A stretch of 41,193 nt of DNA. Source: Pseudomonadota bacterium (GTDB taxonomy: Bacteria > Pseudomonadota > Gammaproteobacteria > Burkholderiales > Burkholderiaceae_E). The translations under genes were made by a program, and so were the position numbers. Location: the NCBI GenBank assembly GCA_023389175.1, contig JAEWEW010000131.1, positions 1 through 41,193 of the forward strand, written 5' to 3'. Shown here one piece after another: positions 32,054 through 41,150 of the stretch (position 1 is the first letter of the stretch; each line of letters opens with the position of its first letter). The notes beneath the pieces were generated by a model that did no database searches, was not told where the DNA came from, and saw only the letters and a program-made list of their open reading frames with translations.

Positions 32054-32058
32054 GGCGG

Positions 32059-33423
32059 CTAGGCGATGGAGACGGTCTTGCGGTTCATGAACTCGAGCAT
32101 GCCGTCGCGCGCGAGCTCGCGCCCGTGCCCGGACGCCTTGACGCCGCCGAAGGGCAGCCGCGGATCCGAAGCCACGATGGCATTGACGAAGGTGCAGCCC
32201 GCATCCAGCCGGCCCACCGCCGCGGCGACCTCGGCGTCGTCCTGTGTCCAGAGCGATGACCCGAGCCCGAAGCGGGTGTCGTTGGCGAGGTCGATCGCCT
32301 CTTCCATGCTCGCCACGCGAAACAGCATCGCGACCGGTCCGAACAGCTCGTCCGACCAGCCCGGCGTGTCCCGCGGAATCCCGGTGAGCACGCCCGGCCG
32401 GAAGAAATTGCCCACCCCGGACATCGGGCGCGCTCCGCAGAGCCGCCGCGCGCCGCGGGCCACCGTGACTTCCACCTGTTCGGTCAGGTCGGCCTTGATC
32501 TGGGGCATCGCGAGCGGCCCGACATCGGTGGCGGGCTGCATCGGATCGCCCACCTCGAGCGCCTCGAAGCCGGCGACGAAGGCATCCCGGAATGCGTCAT
32601 GCACCGCCGCATGGACGATGAAGCGCTTGGCCGCGATGCATGACTGCCCGTTGTTGATGATGCGGGCGCCGACCGCCGCCTTCGCCGCCGCCGGGATATC
32701 CGCCGAGGGCATCACGATGAACGGGTCGCTGCCGCCCAGCTCCAGCACCACCTTCTTGAGGTGCTGCCCGGCGAGGCTCGCGACGGCGGCACCGGCGCCT
32801 TCGGAGCCGGTGACCGTGGCCGCCCGAACGCGCGGATCCGCGATGATCTTCGGCACCACGTCGGAGCCGACCAGCAGCGTCTGGAACACGCCATTCTCGA
32901 AGCCGCCGAGCCGGAAGATCTCCTCGATCGCGAGCGCGCAGCCGGGCACGTTGGAGGCATGCTTGAGCAGCGCGACGTTGCCGGCCATGATCGCGGGCGC
33001 GGCGAACCGGAACACCTGCCAGAATGGGAAGTTCCACGGCATCACCGCGAGCACCGGGCCGATCGGCAGGTGCCGCACGTAACTGCGCGACGCACCGGAC
33101 TGGATCGGCTCGTCGGCGAGATAAGCCGGGGCATGCTCGGCATAGTGCCGGCAGGTGACGGCGCACTTCTCCACTTCGGCAACGGCCGACTTCAGCGTCT
33201 TGCCCATCTCCCGGGTAAGCAGCTCGCCCCAGCGCTCCTTGCCGGACTCGAGCACGTCCGCGACCGCGCGCATGCGCCGGGCTCGCTCTTCCAACGAGGT
33301 GCGGCGATGATGCGCGAAGGCGAGCGCCGACCGCGCGATCGCCGAATCCACCTGGGCCGGCGTGAACGGCTCGTAGCGCTCGATGGTCTCCCCGGTGGCG
33401 GGGTTGATTGCCTGAAGCGTCAT
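32059..33423 (-). CDS. NAD(P)-dependent aldehyde dehydrogenase (succinate-semialdehyde dehydrogenase-like)
   Basis: This 454-aa enzyme of the ALDH superfamily shows the cofactor-binding MPWNFPFWQVFRFAAPAI and the TVTGSEGAGAAVA turn. The general base Glu is in VLELGGSDPFIV and the catalytic Cys in NNGQSCIAAKRF. The ending LPFGGVKASGHGRELA is also typical. The closest family form is the short GabD-like succinate-semialdehyde dehydrogenase, so oxidation of a semialdehyde to the acid is likely. The substrate is not determined. A GGAGGAGG-like tract (reverse of cctcctcc) sits before the start. Confidence 0.9.
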   Translation of the reverse strand: MTLQAINPATGETIERYEPFTPAQVDSAIARSALAFAHHRRTSLEERARRMRAVADVLESGKERWGELLTREMGKTLKSAVAEVEKCAVTCRHYAEHAPAYLADEPIQSGASRSYVRHLPIGPVLAVMPWNFPFWQVFRFAAPAIMAGNVALLKHASNVPGCALAIEEIFRLGGFENGVFQTLLVGSDVVPKIIADPRVRAATVTGSEGAGAAVASLAGQHLKKVVLELGGSDPFIVMPSADIPAAAKAAVGARIINNGQSCIAAKRFIVHAAVHDAFRDAFVAGFEALEVGDPMQPATDVGPLAMPQIKADLTEQVEVTVARGARRLCGARPMSGVGNFFRPGVLTGIPRDTPGWSDELFGPVAMLFRVASMEEAIDLANDTRFGLGSSLWTQDDAEVAAAVGRLDAGCTFVNAIVASDPRLPFGGVKASGHGRELARDGMLEFMNRKTVSIA

Positions 33424-33469
33424 TGGGGCCTCCTCCTGTGGCGGGGCAGGTTCCGTACCCGACGGCCTC

Positions 33470-34519
33470 CTACGCCGCGTTCACCACCTCGTGGACGAAC
33501 TGCACCTTCTGAAGCGCGCGGTACGACAGGGCGAAGGGATAGGCATCGGCATGGCCGAGGCAGCGGCTGAGGCTGTTGGCGAGCAGCGTGAGCGGCACCC
33601 ACTCCTCGACCATCCGGGCGAACGGCTCGGCGAGATGCGTGCGCAGGCGCTTCTCCTCCTCCGGATACTGGTCCGCGTAGCCGCCGATGGACAGCTTCCA
33701 GGAGCGTGCCGTATCCAGCAGGTCCACCATGTGCAGGTAGTGCGCCCAGGTTTCGGCCCAGTCCTCCCACGGGTGCGCGGTGGCATAGCTGCTCACGAAG
33801 CCGCCTTGCCAGTCGCCGGGCGGCCCCTGGTCGTAGTGCCGCTGCAGCGCCGTGCCGTAGTCCTCGCGCTCGTCGCCGAACATCGCGCGGAATGGCTCGA
33901 GGAAGCGGGTGTCGCGCACCAGCCGCTCCCAGTAGTAGTGTCCCGACTCGTGGCGGAAGTGGCCGAGCAGCGTGCGGTACGGCTCGTGCAGCGCATGTCG
34001 GTTACGCTCGCGCTTGACCGGGTCCGATTCCTCGATGTTGACCGTGATCTCGCCGGACTGGTGCCCGGTCAGCACCGGCTCTTCCTGCGACACCTGCTTG
34101 AGGAAGTGGAAGGCGAGGCCGTGGGCCGGATCCTCCGGGCGTGATCGCGCAGGCAGCCGGAGGCTCAGGATGGTGTAGAGCCAGGTCCGCTTGGCGGACT
34201 CGAGCTCCAGCCAGGCGGCCCTGTTCTCCGGGTATCCCTGGTCGGGAATGGTGAGCGTGAGGCGGCAGGAGCGGCACAGGTCGTTCGGATCGTCATCCGC
34301 GACCATCCAGTTGCACAGGCAGGCGCTGGTGTAGTTGGCGCAGCGCCGCCATTCGTGCTCCGACGGCGCGTAGCGGACGTAGCGGCCGTCCGGCTCCTCC
34401 TTGAAGGCGGCGAGCCGTCCTTCGGGCGGAATGAAGCCCACCCGCGCGTTGCAGCGGCCGCAGCGGTCATTGGCGAAGAAGAGCGCGAGGCGGCAGTTCT
34501 CGCAGCGGAATTGCCGCAT
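33470..34519 (-). CDS. Zinc-ribbon plus putative zinc metallopeptidase protein
   Basis: This 349-aa protein joins an N-terminal zinc ribbon (CENC at about residue 6 and CGRCNAR near 20) and additional Cys in ACLCNW and LCRSCR to a C-terminal domain with the HExxH-type sequence HFRHESGHYYW at about residue 190. A downstream acidic-rich segment (EDWAETWAHYLHMVD) could supply the third zinc ligand. This matches the DUF of putative zinc-binding peptidases (zinc_ribbon + HESGH). Activity and substrate are unknown. It follows the alpha/beta hydrolase gene on the same strand by 36 bp. Confidence 0.8.
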   Translation of the reverse strand: MRQFRCENCRLALFFANDRCGRCNARVGFIPPEGRLAAFKEEPDGRYVRYAPSEHEWRRCANYTSACLCNWMVADDDPNDLCRSCRLTLTIPDQGYPENRAAWLELESAKRTWLYTILSLRLPARSRPEDPAHGLAFHFLKQVSQEEPVLTGHQSGEITVNIEESDPVKRERNRHALHEPYRTLLGHFRHESGHYYWERLVRDTRFLEPFRAMFGDEREDYGTALQRHYDQGPPGDWQGGFVSSYATAHPWEDWAETWAHYLHMVDLLDTARSWKLSIGGYADQYPEEEKRLRTHLAEPFARMVEEWVPLTLLANSLSRCLGHADAYPFALSYRALQKVQFVHEVVNAA

Positions 34520-34555
34520 CGTCGTGTGCTTCCAGGTTGCGCCGCGTGCCGCGCT

Positions 34556-35452
34556 TCAGGGTTTCAGGCGGACCTGCCGGACGATCTCCAGCGTGATGGG
34601 ATCGTCCGGATCCGCCAGCGCCATCATGATCGAGAAGTGGTCGTGGCCGGCCGCGATGCGCGCCCGGACGTCGGCCGCGCCTTGCGCCGTCCAGCGCTCG
34701 GCAAGTTCCGTGCTCTGGCGGTGGTATTCCGGGCCTTCCTTCTCGCCCACCAGCGCGAGCCAGGAGCCGCTGGCCGGCGGCGGCAGCCGCATCGGGCTGT
34801 AGCGCTGCACCTCGACCTCGTTCAGTTGCAGGCTGTCCTGGAGATAGCAGCGGCTGATCGGCAACAGGTCGTGCAGGCCGCTCAGCGAGACGCCGCCGAC
34901 CGGTCGGCTCCTGACTGGGGACGGCACCAGTGGCGCGGTGAAGCGCTCCCAGTCCGTAGCCGCGACCATCGCGGTCAGGTGCCCGCCGGCGGAATGCCCG
35001 GCCACCGCGACCCGGTCCGGATCGCCGCCGAAGCCCGCGGCGCCGGCGAGTACCCAGGCGGTCGCCTGCCGGCACTGCCGCACCACCTCGGCCATGCGCA
35101 CGCTCGGGATCAGGGCGTAGTTGATGACGACGGTGGTGATCCCGTGGGGAACGAAGCCCTTCGCGACGAAGCTGAAGTCCTCCTTGTCGAGCATCAGCCA
35201 GTAGCCGCCGTGGATGAAGACCAGGACCGGCGATGGCCCGGGCCCGGCCGCGGGGAAGATGTCGACGCGCTCGGGCGGCCCCGAGCCTACCGGAATGTCG
35301 AGCCGGGCACGGCCCGCATACTGGTCGCGCGCCGCCGCGCTCTCGCTCCTGAAGCGCAGCAGGTACTCCGGAAAAGCGGGGACCTTGGCCCGGTTGTCGT
35401 ACTGGGCATCCAGCCCGGCCCGGTCGTAGTCACCGAAGATCTTCTCGCCCAT
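34556..35452 (-). CDS. Alpha/beta hydrolase with HGGYW oxyanion motif (kynurenine formamidase-like)
   Basis: This 298-aa serine hydrolase has the oxyanion sequence FIHGGYWLMLDK at about residue 80-92, the nucleophile elbow GHSAGGH and the catalytic His in AGHDHFSIM. The HGGYW form is typical of arylformamidase-like members. The start at 35452 is chosen because GAGGAGCG precedes that ATG, although the frame stays open to 35515 (21 extra residues). The N-terminal YDRAGLDAQYDNRAKVP also matches the usual beginning. The substrate is not known; ester or amide cleavage is inferred. Confidence 0.85.
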   Translation of the reverse strand: MGEKIFGDYDRAGLDAQYDNRAKVPAFPEYLLRFRSESAAARDQYAGRARLDIPVGSGPPERVDIFPAAGPGPSPVLVFIHGGYWLMLDKEDFSFVAKGFVPHGITTVVINYALIPSVRMAEVVRQCRQATAWVLAGAAGFGGDPDRVAVAGHSAGGHLTAMVAATDWERFTAPLVPSPVRSRPVGGVSLSGLHDLLPISRCYLQDSLQLNEVEVQRYSPMRLPPPASGSWLALVGEKEGPEYHRQSTELAERWTAQGAADVRARIAAGHDHFSIMMALADPDDPITLEIVRQVRLKP

Positions 35453-35584
35453 CGCTCCTCTCGTGCTGGTTCCGCGGGCCGGCCCGCCGTCCGGCGCATA
35501 GCGCCGGTCGCCCATCGGTCACCGGCGGCCGCGCATGAGCGCCCCGGCCTAGACTGCACCGTTGCAACGTCGCCGCTTGCCCTA

Positions 35585-38500
35585 GTGCCGAAGCATACGC
35601 CAGGTTCGATCGACAGCTTTGCCCGGGACGCCCTTCGGCTCAGCCGCCGCTGGGGCGCGGGTCGGCTCGCCAGCTGGCTCCTCGGCGCGCTGGTGCTGGT
35701 CTACGGCGTCTGGTTCTTCGGGTTCGCCACGGTGCACAACGGACCGACCGCGACCCTGCCGGTGCGTGCCCTCGCCTCGGACCGGCCCTTCAGCGACCTG
35801 CAAGCCATGCGGCCACTGCTGGCGGCCGAACCGGAGCAGCGCAAGCACAAGACCGGGCTCGACCGGCCGACGACCTGGCTCATGGCCACCATACCGGGAG
35901 CGGAGACACTGCACGGTGTTCCACCGCGGGTGCGCACCATCCACATACCCGAGAAGTCCGTCGAGATCGCGGACGTGGCGCTGCTCGACTCACGTGGCGA
36001 CGCGCGCCTGTGGGCGCGCTTCGGCGTGGGCATCCCCACCTACAAGTCGCAGCGCGCGCTTCCAGGCTTCGCGCTGGAGGTCCCGCGACAGTGGGACGCG
36101 ACGCAGCCGCTCACGCTGCTGATGCGGGTCGAGCCGGCCGGCGTCGCCAACGACCTGGCGATCGATCTGTGGGATTCTCAGCGTTTCGCCGACGCCCAGG
36201 TGAAGGTGCAGCAGCGCACCGCGATGCTGATCGGCGCGTTGATGCTGCTCACCATCTATGCGCTCGCCGCGGCGCAGGCCGGCAACGTGCCGTTCCTGCT
36301 GGTGTTCGCTTTCTGGCTGGTGGCCCGCTGCGGCTACGTGATGAGCTCGGGCGGCTTCAACTATTTCTCCTTCGGCGAGATCGCGGGTACGGACATCGGC
36401 ATGGCGGCACGCCAGCTCGCGCTGCTTTCGTTCCCGTGCGCGGCCGCGGCGCTGGTCTGGTCGCTCACCCAGGCGGAGCTGCGGCGGCATGCGACCCGGA
36501 AGGTGCTGAAGGTCGGGCTTGCCGTGAGCTGCGCCGCGATGGCGATCGGCCCCTTCATGTCGCCGGCCGTCTACCAGCTGATGATCTGGAGCTCGGCCGG
36601 CGTGGTCATCTTCGCGATCCTCGCGGTCATCGTCGGCGGCTTCCGGCTGATCAACAACGCGGTCACCCGCTGGTACCTGGGCGGCCTGCTGCTCGACGTG
36701 TTCGCGGGCCTGAACGAGCTGATGGTGTCGCTCGGCTTCGAGTCGCCGGTGCCCTGGCTGACCCTGCAGCAGGTCTCGCTGGTCTCGGCGATGCTGACCG
36801 GCGTCGCCGTCGGATCGATGGTGTCCAAGGAGCGCGAGAAACGCCTGCGCGCCCAGGAGGCCGCGATCGACCTGCTCGGCAAGTACGAGATGGTCTATCG
36901 GACGGTGCCGATCGGCCTGGTGTCGTTCGGCCCCGAGGATCGCGTCGAGCGCTTCAACGCCGGCTTCGCCCGCATGTTCGGCCTGCCGCTGCCGGCGCGC
37001 GGATTCGCTCCGGCCGACGACCCGGCGGTAATGGCCACCCTTGCCGGATCCTTCCCGGTCGCCCTGCGCAACCGGATCCGCGCCGAGCTCCACGAGACCG
37101 GCGAATGCGACTTCCCCTACCGCCTCGGCGAGGATGCGCAGGCGCGCTGGCTGCGCATCATGGCGCGCGGCTCCCAGGCGGCGTTCGAGGCGAGCGTGAG
37201 CGACATCACCGAGCACAAGAACACCGAACGCAGGCTCGCGCACGCGGCCGAGCATGACGCATTGACCGGCGCGCTCAACCGGCGCGGGCTGGTGCGGCTG
37301 CTGGGTCGAATGCTGCAGGAAGGCGGCGAGGTGCCGCTTCACTCGCTGGTGTACCTGGACCTCGACCGCTTCAAGCTGCTCAACGACCTCTTCGGTCATC
37401 CGGCCGGCGATCTCGTGCTCCAGGAGGTGGTGACCCGGCTGCAATCCGTGCTCGGCGAGGGCGTCGCGGTCGCGCGCCTCGGCGGCGACGAGTTCGCGGC
37501 GCTGCTGCCGGCAGCCGAAAGCGAGCGCCATGAGAGTGTCGCCGCGGCAGCGCTCGCGGCGATCGCCGGAGAGCCGTTTCGCATCCCCGGGCACAGCTTC
37601 ACCGTCACGGCGAGCGTCGGCATGTTCCGCTGCGCCGGCGGCCTCAGCCAGGAGGCGCTCATCGCGGGCGCGGACCGCGCCTGCCTCGACGCCAAGCGCA
37701 AGGGGCGCAACCAGGTGGTGGTGCAGAACGATCCGACCGCGCTCATCAAGCGGCAGCTCGCCGAGCTGTCGGCATTGGCGGAGGTCGGTGACGTGGATGC
37801 GTTCGGCGATGTCGAGCTCACCATCCAGCCGATCGTCTCGCTGCAGGAGCCGGGGCGGCTCGCCGGCGAGTTCCTGGTCCGCGAACGAGCGCCCGACGGC
37901 ACGCTGGTCGCGGCCGATGTCTTCCTCGACGCCGCCGAGGAGCGGGGCCAGATGGCAAGCGTCGATCGCTGGGTGCTGCGCCAGGCGCTGCAATGGCTGA
38001 GCCGCCACGGCGAGCGCTTCCCGTCGCTGCAGTTCCTGTCGGTGAACCTGTCCGCCCGGGCACTCAACGACGAGCTGTTCAAGACATTCGTGCTCGCGCT
38101 GCTGCGCCGGCATCACGACGTGTCACGCCTGCTGGTGATCGAGATCTCCGAGTCGGTCGCGATGCAGGACGTCTTCGTGCTGGAGAAGTTCGTCTCGCAG
38201 CTGCGCGAGACCGGCGTGCGGCTGGCGCTCGACGACGTGGGCAGCGGCTACAGCAGCTTTTCGTCGCTCGACGACGTCGGCGCCAACTACCTCAAGATCG
38301 ACGGCCAGTTCGTGCGCGCGATGACCAGCCAGGGCGGCAGCACGACCGTCATCCGGACCATCAACGTGCTTGCGCACGAGCTCGGCATGGAAAGCATCGC
38401 GGGATCGGTCGAGGATGCGCAGACCCTGTCGATGCTCAAGACGATGGGAGCGGACTACGCCCAGGGCAACGCGCTCTGTCCGGCGTTGCCTCTCGATGAC

Positions 38501-38695
38501 TTCACCGAAGCCTGCGTCCGCGGCGCGCCGGACCTCGCGCCGGAGATCCGCGCGGTCCTGGGCGACGAGCGAGCCTCGGCGCCGCGCCCGCGCACAGGTG
38601 CGATGCCCGCAGCCGATGCCGCCGGGGGTGGCGTCAGCGCCGCGACGGATCCGACGGCGCCGTCACCGGTGGATTCGCCGGCGACGGTGGCGTGA
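35585..38695 (+). CDS. Membrane 7TM-PAS-GGDEF-EAL cyclic-di-GMP signalling protein
   Basis: This ~1036-aa protein begins with one N-terminal membrane anchor (about 27-45), a periplasmic sensory segment (to about 205), then seven hydrophobic helices (7TM-DISM type, to about 420). A PAS-like domain follows (about 430-545), then GGDEF (LGGDEFAALLPA, intact) and an EAL domain at the C-terminus. GGDEF is probably an active diguanylate cyclase; no RxxD inhibitory site was found upstream of it. The EAL signature is altered: EFLVRER for EALxRW, IEISES, DDVGSGYSS and IAGSVED, where the conserved AEGVE acid is missing. The 5' start is uncertain: GTG at 35585, with no clear ribosome site. The 3' end overlaps the convergent transglycosylase by 62 bp. 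Confidence 0.88.
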   Translation: MPKHTPGSIDSFARDALRLSRRWGAGRLASWLLGALVLVYGVWFFGFATVHNGPTATLPVRALASDRPFSDLQAMRPLLAAEPEQRKHKTGLDRPTTWLMATIPGAETLHGVPPRVRTIHIPEKSVEIADVALLDSRGDARLWARFGVGIPTYKSQRALPGFALEVPRQWDATQPLTLLMRVEPAGVANDLAIDLWDSQRFADAQVKVQQRTAMLIGALMLLTIYALAAAQAGNVPFLLVFAFWLVARCGYVMSSGGFNYFSFGEIAGTDIGMAARQLALLSFPCAAAALVWSLTQAELRRHATRKVLKVGLAVSCAAMAIGPFMSPAVYQLMIWSSAGVVIFAILAVIVGGFRLINNAVTRWYLGGLLLDVFAGLNELMVSLGFESPVPWLTLQQVSLVSAMLTGVAVGSMVSKEREKRLRAQEAAIDLLGKYEMVYRTVPIGLVSFGPEDRVERFNAGFARMFGLPLPARGFAPADDPAVMATLAGSFPVALRNRIRAELHETGECDFPYRLGEDAQARWLRIMARGSQAAFEASVSDITEHKNTERRLAHAAEHDALTGALNRRGLVRLLGRMLQEGGEVPLHSLVYLDLDRFKLLNDLFGHPAGDLVLQEVVTRLQSVLGEGVAVARLGGDEFAALLPAAESERHESVAAAALAAIAGEPFRIPGHSFTVTASVGMFRCAGGLSQEALIAGADRACLDAKRKGRNQVVVQNDPTALIKRQLAELSALAEVGDVDAFGDVELTIQPIVSLQEPGRLAGEFLVRERAPDGTLVAADVFLDAAEERGQMASVDRWVLRQALQWLSRHGERFPSLQFLSVNLSARALNDELFKTFVLALLRRHHDVSRLLVIEISESVAMQDVFVLEKFVSQLRETGVRLALDDVGSGYSSFSSLDDVGANYLKIDGQFVRAMTSQGGSTTVIRTINVLAHELGMESIAGSVEDAQTLSMLKTMGADYAQGNALCPALPLDDFTEACVRGAPDLAPEIRAVLGDERASAPRPRTGAMPAADAAGGGVSAATDPTAPSPVDSPATVA

Positions 38696-39329
38696 ACTTC
38701 CAGCGCTTCCATGCGGCCAGCACCGCGTTGGGATAGGCATCCCGTCCGCGGCTGCCGTTGTAGCGGCCGAGCGCCATGAACAGGTTGCCCTTCTCGATGT
38801 CGAGGTAGTGGCGCAGGATCACGCAGCCATACCGGATGTTGGTGACCATGTCGAACAGCGCCGCGGCATTGCCGTCGCCGATCACGTCGGTCCAGAAGGG
38901 CATGACCTGCATGTAGCCTCGGGCGCCCGCCGAGGAGACAGCGTAGCGCCGGAAGCCGCTCTCCACCTGGATCAGGGCGAGCACCAGTTCGGGCTCGAGC
39001 CCCGCGCGCTGCGCCTCGTAGCGCACCGTGTAGAGGAAGTCGCGCCGCTCCGCGTACGTGGGCTGGTGGCGCCGGGGCAGTCGAGCGGACATGGCGGTGA
39101 GCCAGGCGATCCGGTATTCCATGGATTCCCACAGCGGCTCGCGCTCGCGCCGGTCAGCGATCGCGGCGGCGAGCGCCGTGCGCACCGAGGCGGAGAGCTC
39201 CTCGTACTGCTGCGCGCCGGCGCGCGCCGCAACCGGGACGAGCGCTGCCGCGCCGGCCACGAGCGACAGCACCAGGCCGGCGAGCATGCCGCGCCGGCCG
39301 GCGCGCTCGAGCCGGACAGCAACCGACAT
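38634..39329 (-). CDS. Lytic transglycosylase (SLT family)
   Basis: This 231-aa peptidoglycan lytic transglycosylase of the soluble-SLT family has a signal peptide (residues about 14-38, MLAGLVLSLVAGAAALVPVAARA), then the catalytic domain. The catalytic Glu is in LIQVESGFRRYA, and the family motifs SSAGARGYMQVMPF, TNIRYGCVILRHYL and MALGRYNGSRG are all present. It acts on the cell wall in the periplasm. Its ATG shares one base with the proS stop (TGATG), so it is coupled to proS. The end overlaps the convergent GGDEF-EAL gene. Confidence 0.92.
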   Translation of the reverse strand: MSVAVRLERAGRRGMLAGLVLSLVAGAAALVPVAARAGAQQYEELSASVRTALAAAIADRREREPLWESMEYRIAWLTAMSARLPRRHQPTYAERRDFLYTVRYEAQRAGLEPELVLALIQVESGFRRYAVSSAGARGYMQVMPFWTDVIGDGNAAALFDMVTNIRYGCVILRHYLDIEKGNLFMALGRYNGSRGRDAYPNAVLAAWKRWKFTPPSPANPPVTAPSDPSRR

Positions 39330-41098
39330 CAGAGCATCGCGAGCCGTTCGATCGCGGCCGCGGCCGCCTGCTGCACCGGGATCTTCTCGGTAGCCATGCC
39401 GCGGCGGACCGTGAGCTCCACCACGCCTTCCTTCAGGCCGCGGTCACCCACGGTCACGCGCAGCGGCACGCCGATCAGCTCCCAGTCCGCGAACATCACG
39501 CCGGGCCGCTCGTTGCGGTCGTCCAGGATGGCGTCCACCCCCGCCTCCGACAGCGCCTGCATGAGCCCCGTGGCGGTTTCGCGCACCGCCGCCGAGCGGT
39601 CCATCCCGAGCGGGCACACCACCACGTCGAACGGCGCGATCGCCCGGGGCCAGATCACGCCGCGCTCGTCGTTGTTCTGCTCGATCGCCGCGCCCAGCAA
39701 CCGGGTCACGCCGATGCCGTAGCAGCCCATCTCCAGCGGCCGGGGCTTGCCGTCCTCGTCGATGAACTCCGCCTTCAGGGCGGCGGAGTACTTGGTGCCG
39801 AGGTAGAACACATGCCCGACCTCGATGCCGCGCTGGATCGCGAGGCGCCCCTTGCCGTCGGGCGACGGATCGCCGGCCACGACGTTGCGGATGTCGGCGG
39901 TCATCACGACGCCGGGCTCGCCTTCCGGCGACGGCAGCGGCAGGTCACGGCCCCAGTTCACGCCGGTCAGGTGAAAGCCGGCCTCGTTGGCGCCGCAGAT
40001 GAAGTCGCTCATCGCCGCGACGGTGCGGTCCGCCACGATGCGCACCGGCCGCGCGAGCCCGAGCGGCCCGAGGTAGCCCGGCTCGCAGCCGAAGTGCTCC
40101 GCGATCTCCGCGTCCGTGGCGAAGCGAAAGCCTTTCAGCCCCGGGACCTTGGACGCCTTGATCTCGTTGAGCTCATGATCCCCGCGAACCAGCAGCAGCC
40201 AGATCTCCGCCGGTCGCCGGGTGCCGTTGGCAGCGAGCGCGTCCGTGGCGAGCACGAGCGACTTGACGGTGTGCTGAAGCGGCACGCCCAGATACTCCGC
40301 GACGTCCTCGCAGCGCGCCTTGCCGGGCGTCGCCTTCTTCTCCAGCGCCTGGGCCGGCTCCCCGCGCCGGCCGATCAGCGCGAGTGCCTCCGCGAGCTCC
40401 ACGTTGGCCGCATAGTCCGAACCGTCGCTGTAGGCGATCGCATCCTCGCCGGTGTCCGCGATCACCTGGAACTCGTGGCTTGCGGAGCCGCCGATCGCGC
40501 CCGTGTCCGCAGCCACCGCCCGGTAGGCGAGGCCCATGCGGTCGAAGATGCGCACGTAGGCCTCGTACATGCGGCGGTAGCTTTCCATGGCCGCCGCGGC
40601 GTCGCGGTCGAACGAGTAGGCGTCCTTCATGGTGAACTCGCGTCCGCGCATCACCCCGAAGCGCGGCCGGCGCTCGTCACGGAACTTGGTCTGGATGTGA
40701 TAGAAGTTCCTGGGCAGCTGCCGGTAGCTGCGCAGGTCCTGCCGGGCCACGTCCGTGATCACCTCCTCGGAGGTGGGCTGGACGATGAAATCCCGGTCGT
40801 GCCGGTCCTTGATCCGCAGCAGCTCCGGCCCGTACTGCTCCCAGCGGCCGGATTCCATCCAGAGCTCGGCCGGCTGGATCACCGGCATGAGCAGCTCGAC
40901 GGCCCCCGCCCGGTCCATCTCCTCCCGGATGATCGCCTCGATCCGGCGGATCACCCGCAGGCCGAGGGGCATGTAGGTATAGATGCCGCCCGCCAGCTTC
41001 TTGATCATGCCGGTGCGGGTGAGCAGCTTGTGGCTGACGATCTCCGCGTCGGCCGGCGCCTCTTTGAGCGTCGCGAGGTGGAAGGCTGTGGCTTTCAT
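39329..41098 (-). CDS. proS: Prolyl-tRNA synthetase (bacterial type, with editing domain)
   Basis: This 589-aa class II aminoacyl-tRNA synthetase charges tRNA-Pro. The class II motif 2 appears as FRDERRPRFGVMRGREF and motif 3 as MGCYGIGVTRLLGA. The substrate-binding TSEEVITDVAR is intact. A ~180-residue editing (YbaK-like INS) domain lies between motifs 2 and 3, around residues 220-390, as in bacterial ProRS. Length is normal. The gene is expressed leftward, with the transglycosylase translationally coupled behind it. An AT-rich patch with a perfect TATAAT on the other strand separates it from rppH. Confidence 0.97.
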   Translation of the reverse strand: MKATAFHLATLKEAPADAEIVSHKLLTRTGMIKKLAGGIYTYMPLGLRVIRRIEAIIREEMDRAGAVELLMPVIQPAELWMESGRWEQYGPELLRIKDRHDRDFIVQPTSEEVITDVARQDLRSYRQLPRNFYHIQTKFRDERRPRFGVMRGREFTMKDAYSFDRDAAAAMESYRRMYEAYVRIFDRMGLAYRAVAADTGAIGGSASHEFQVIADTGEDAIAYSDGSDYAANVELAEALALIGRRGEPAQALEKKATPGKARCEDVAEYLGVPLQHTVKSLVLATDALAANGTRRPAEIWLLLVRGDHELNEIKASKVPGLKGFRFATDAEIAEHFGCEPGYLGPLGLARPVRIVADRTVAAMSDFICGANEAGFHLTGVNWGRDLPLPSPEGEPGVVMTADIRNVVAGDPSPDGKGRLAIQRGIEVGHVFYLGTKYSAALKAEFIDEDGKPRPLEMGCYGIGVTRLLGAAIEQNNDERGVIWPRAIAPFDVVVCPLGMDRSAAVRETATGLMQALSEAGVDAILDDRNERPGVMFADWELIGVPLRVTVGDRGLKEGVVELTVRRGMATEKIPVQQAAAAAIERLAML

Positions 41099-41100
41099 AG

Positions 41101-41140
41101 ACCCGATCTATATAATGAATTCAATTCTAGAGGATCGAGG
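41101..41140. promoter_or_regulatory. AT-rich divergent promoter region between proS and rppH
   Basis: In an otherwise very GC-rich window this 40-bp patch holds a perfect TATAAT (41111-41116) reading toward rppH. TATATA/TATAGA-like hexamers read toward proS. No clear -35 is visible at 17 bp for either direction. It most likely supplies both genes. Confidence 0.55.
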
Positions 41141-41150
41141 CAGCATAGCC

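Noticed and set aside
34355..35584. 5' extension of the GGDEF-EAL frame by about 410 codons
   Set aside because: It lies antisense to the zinc peptidase and hydrolase genes and shows no domain; the true protein begins near 35585.
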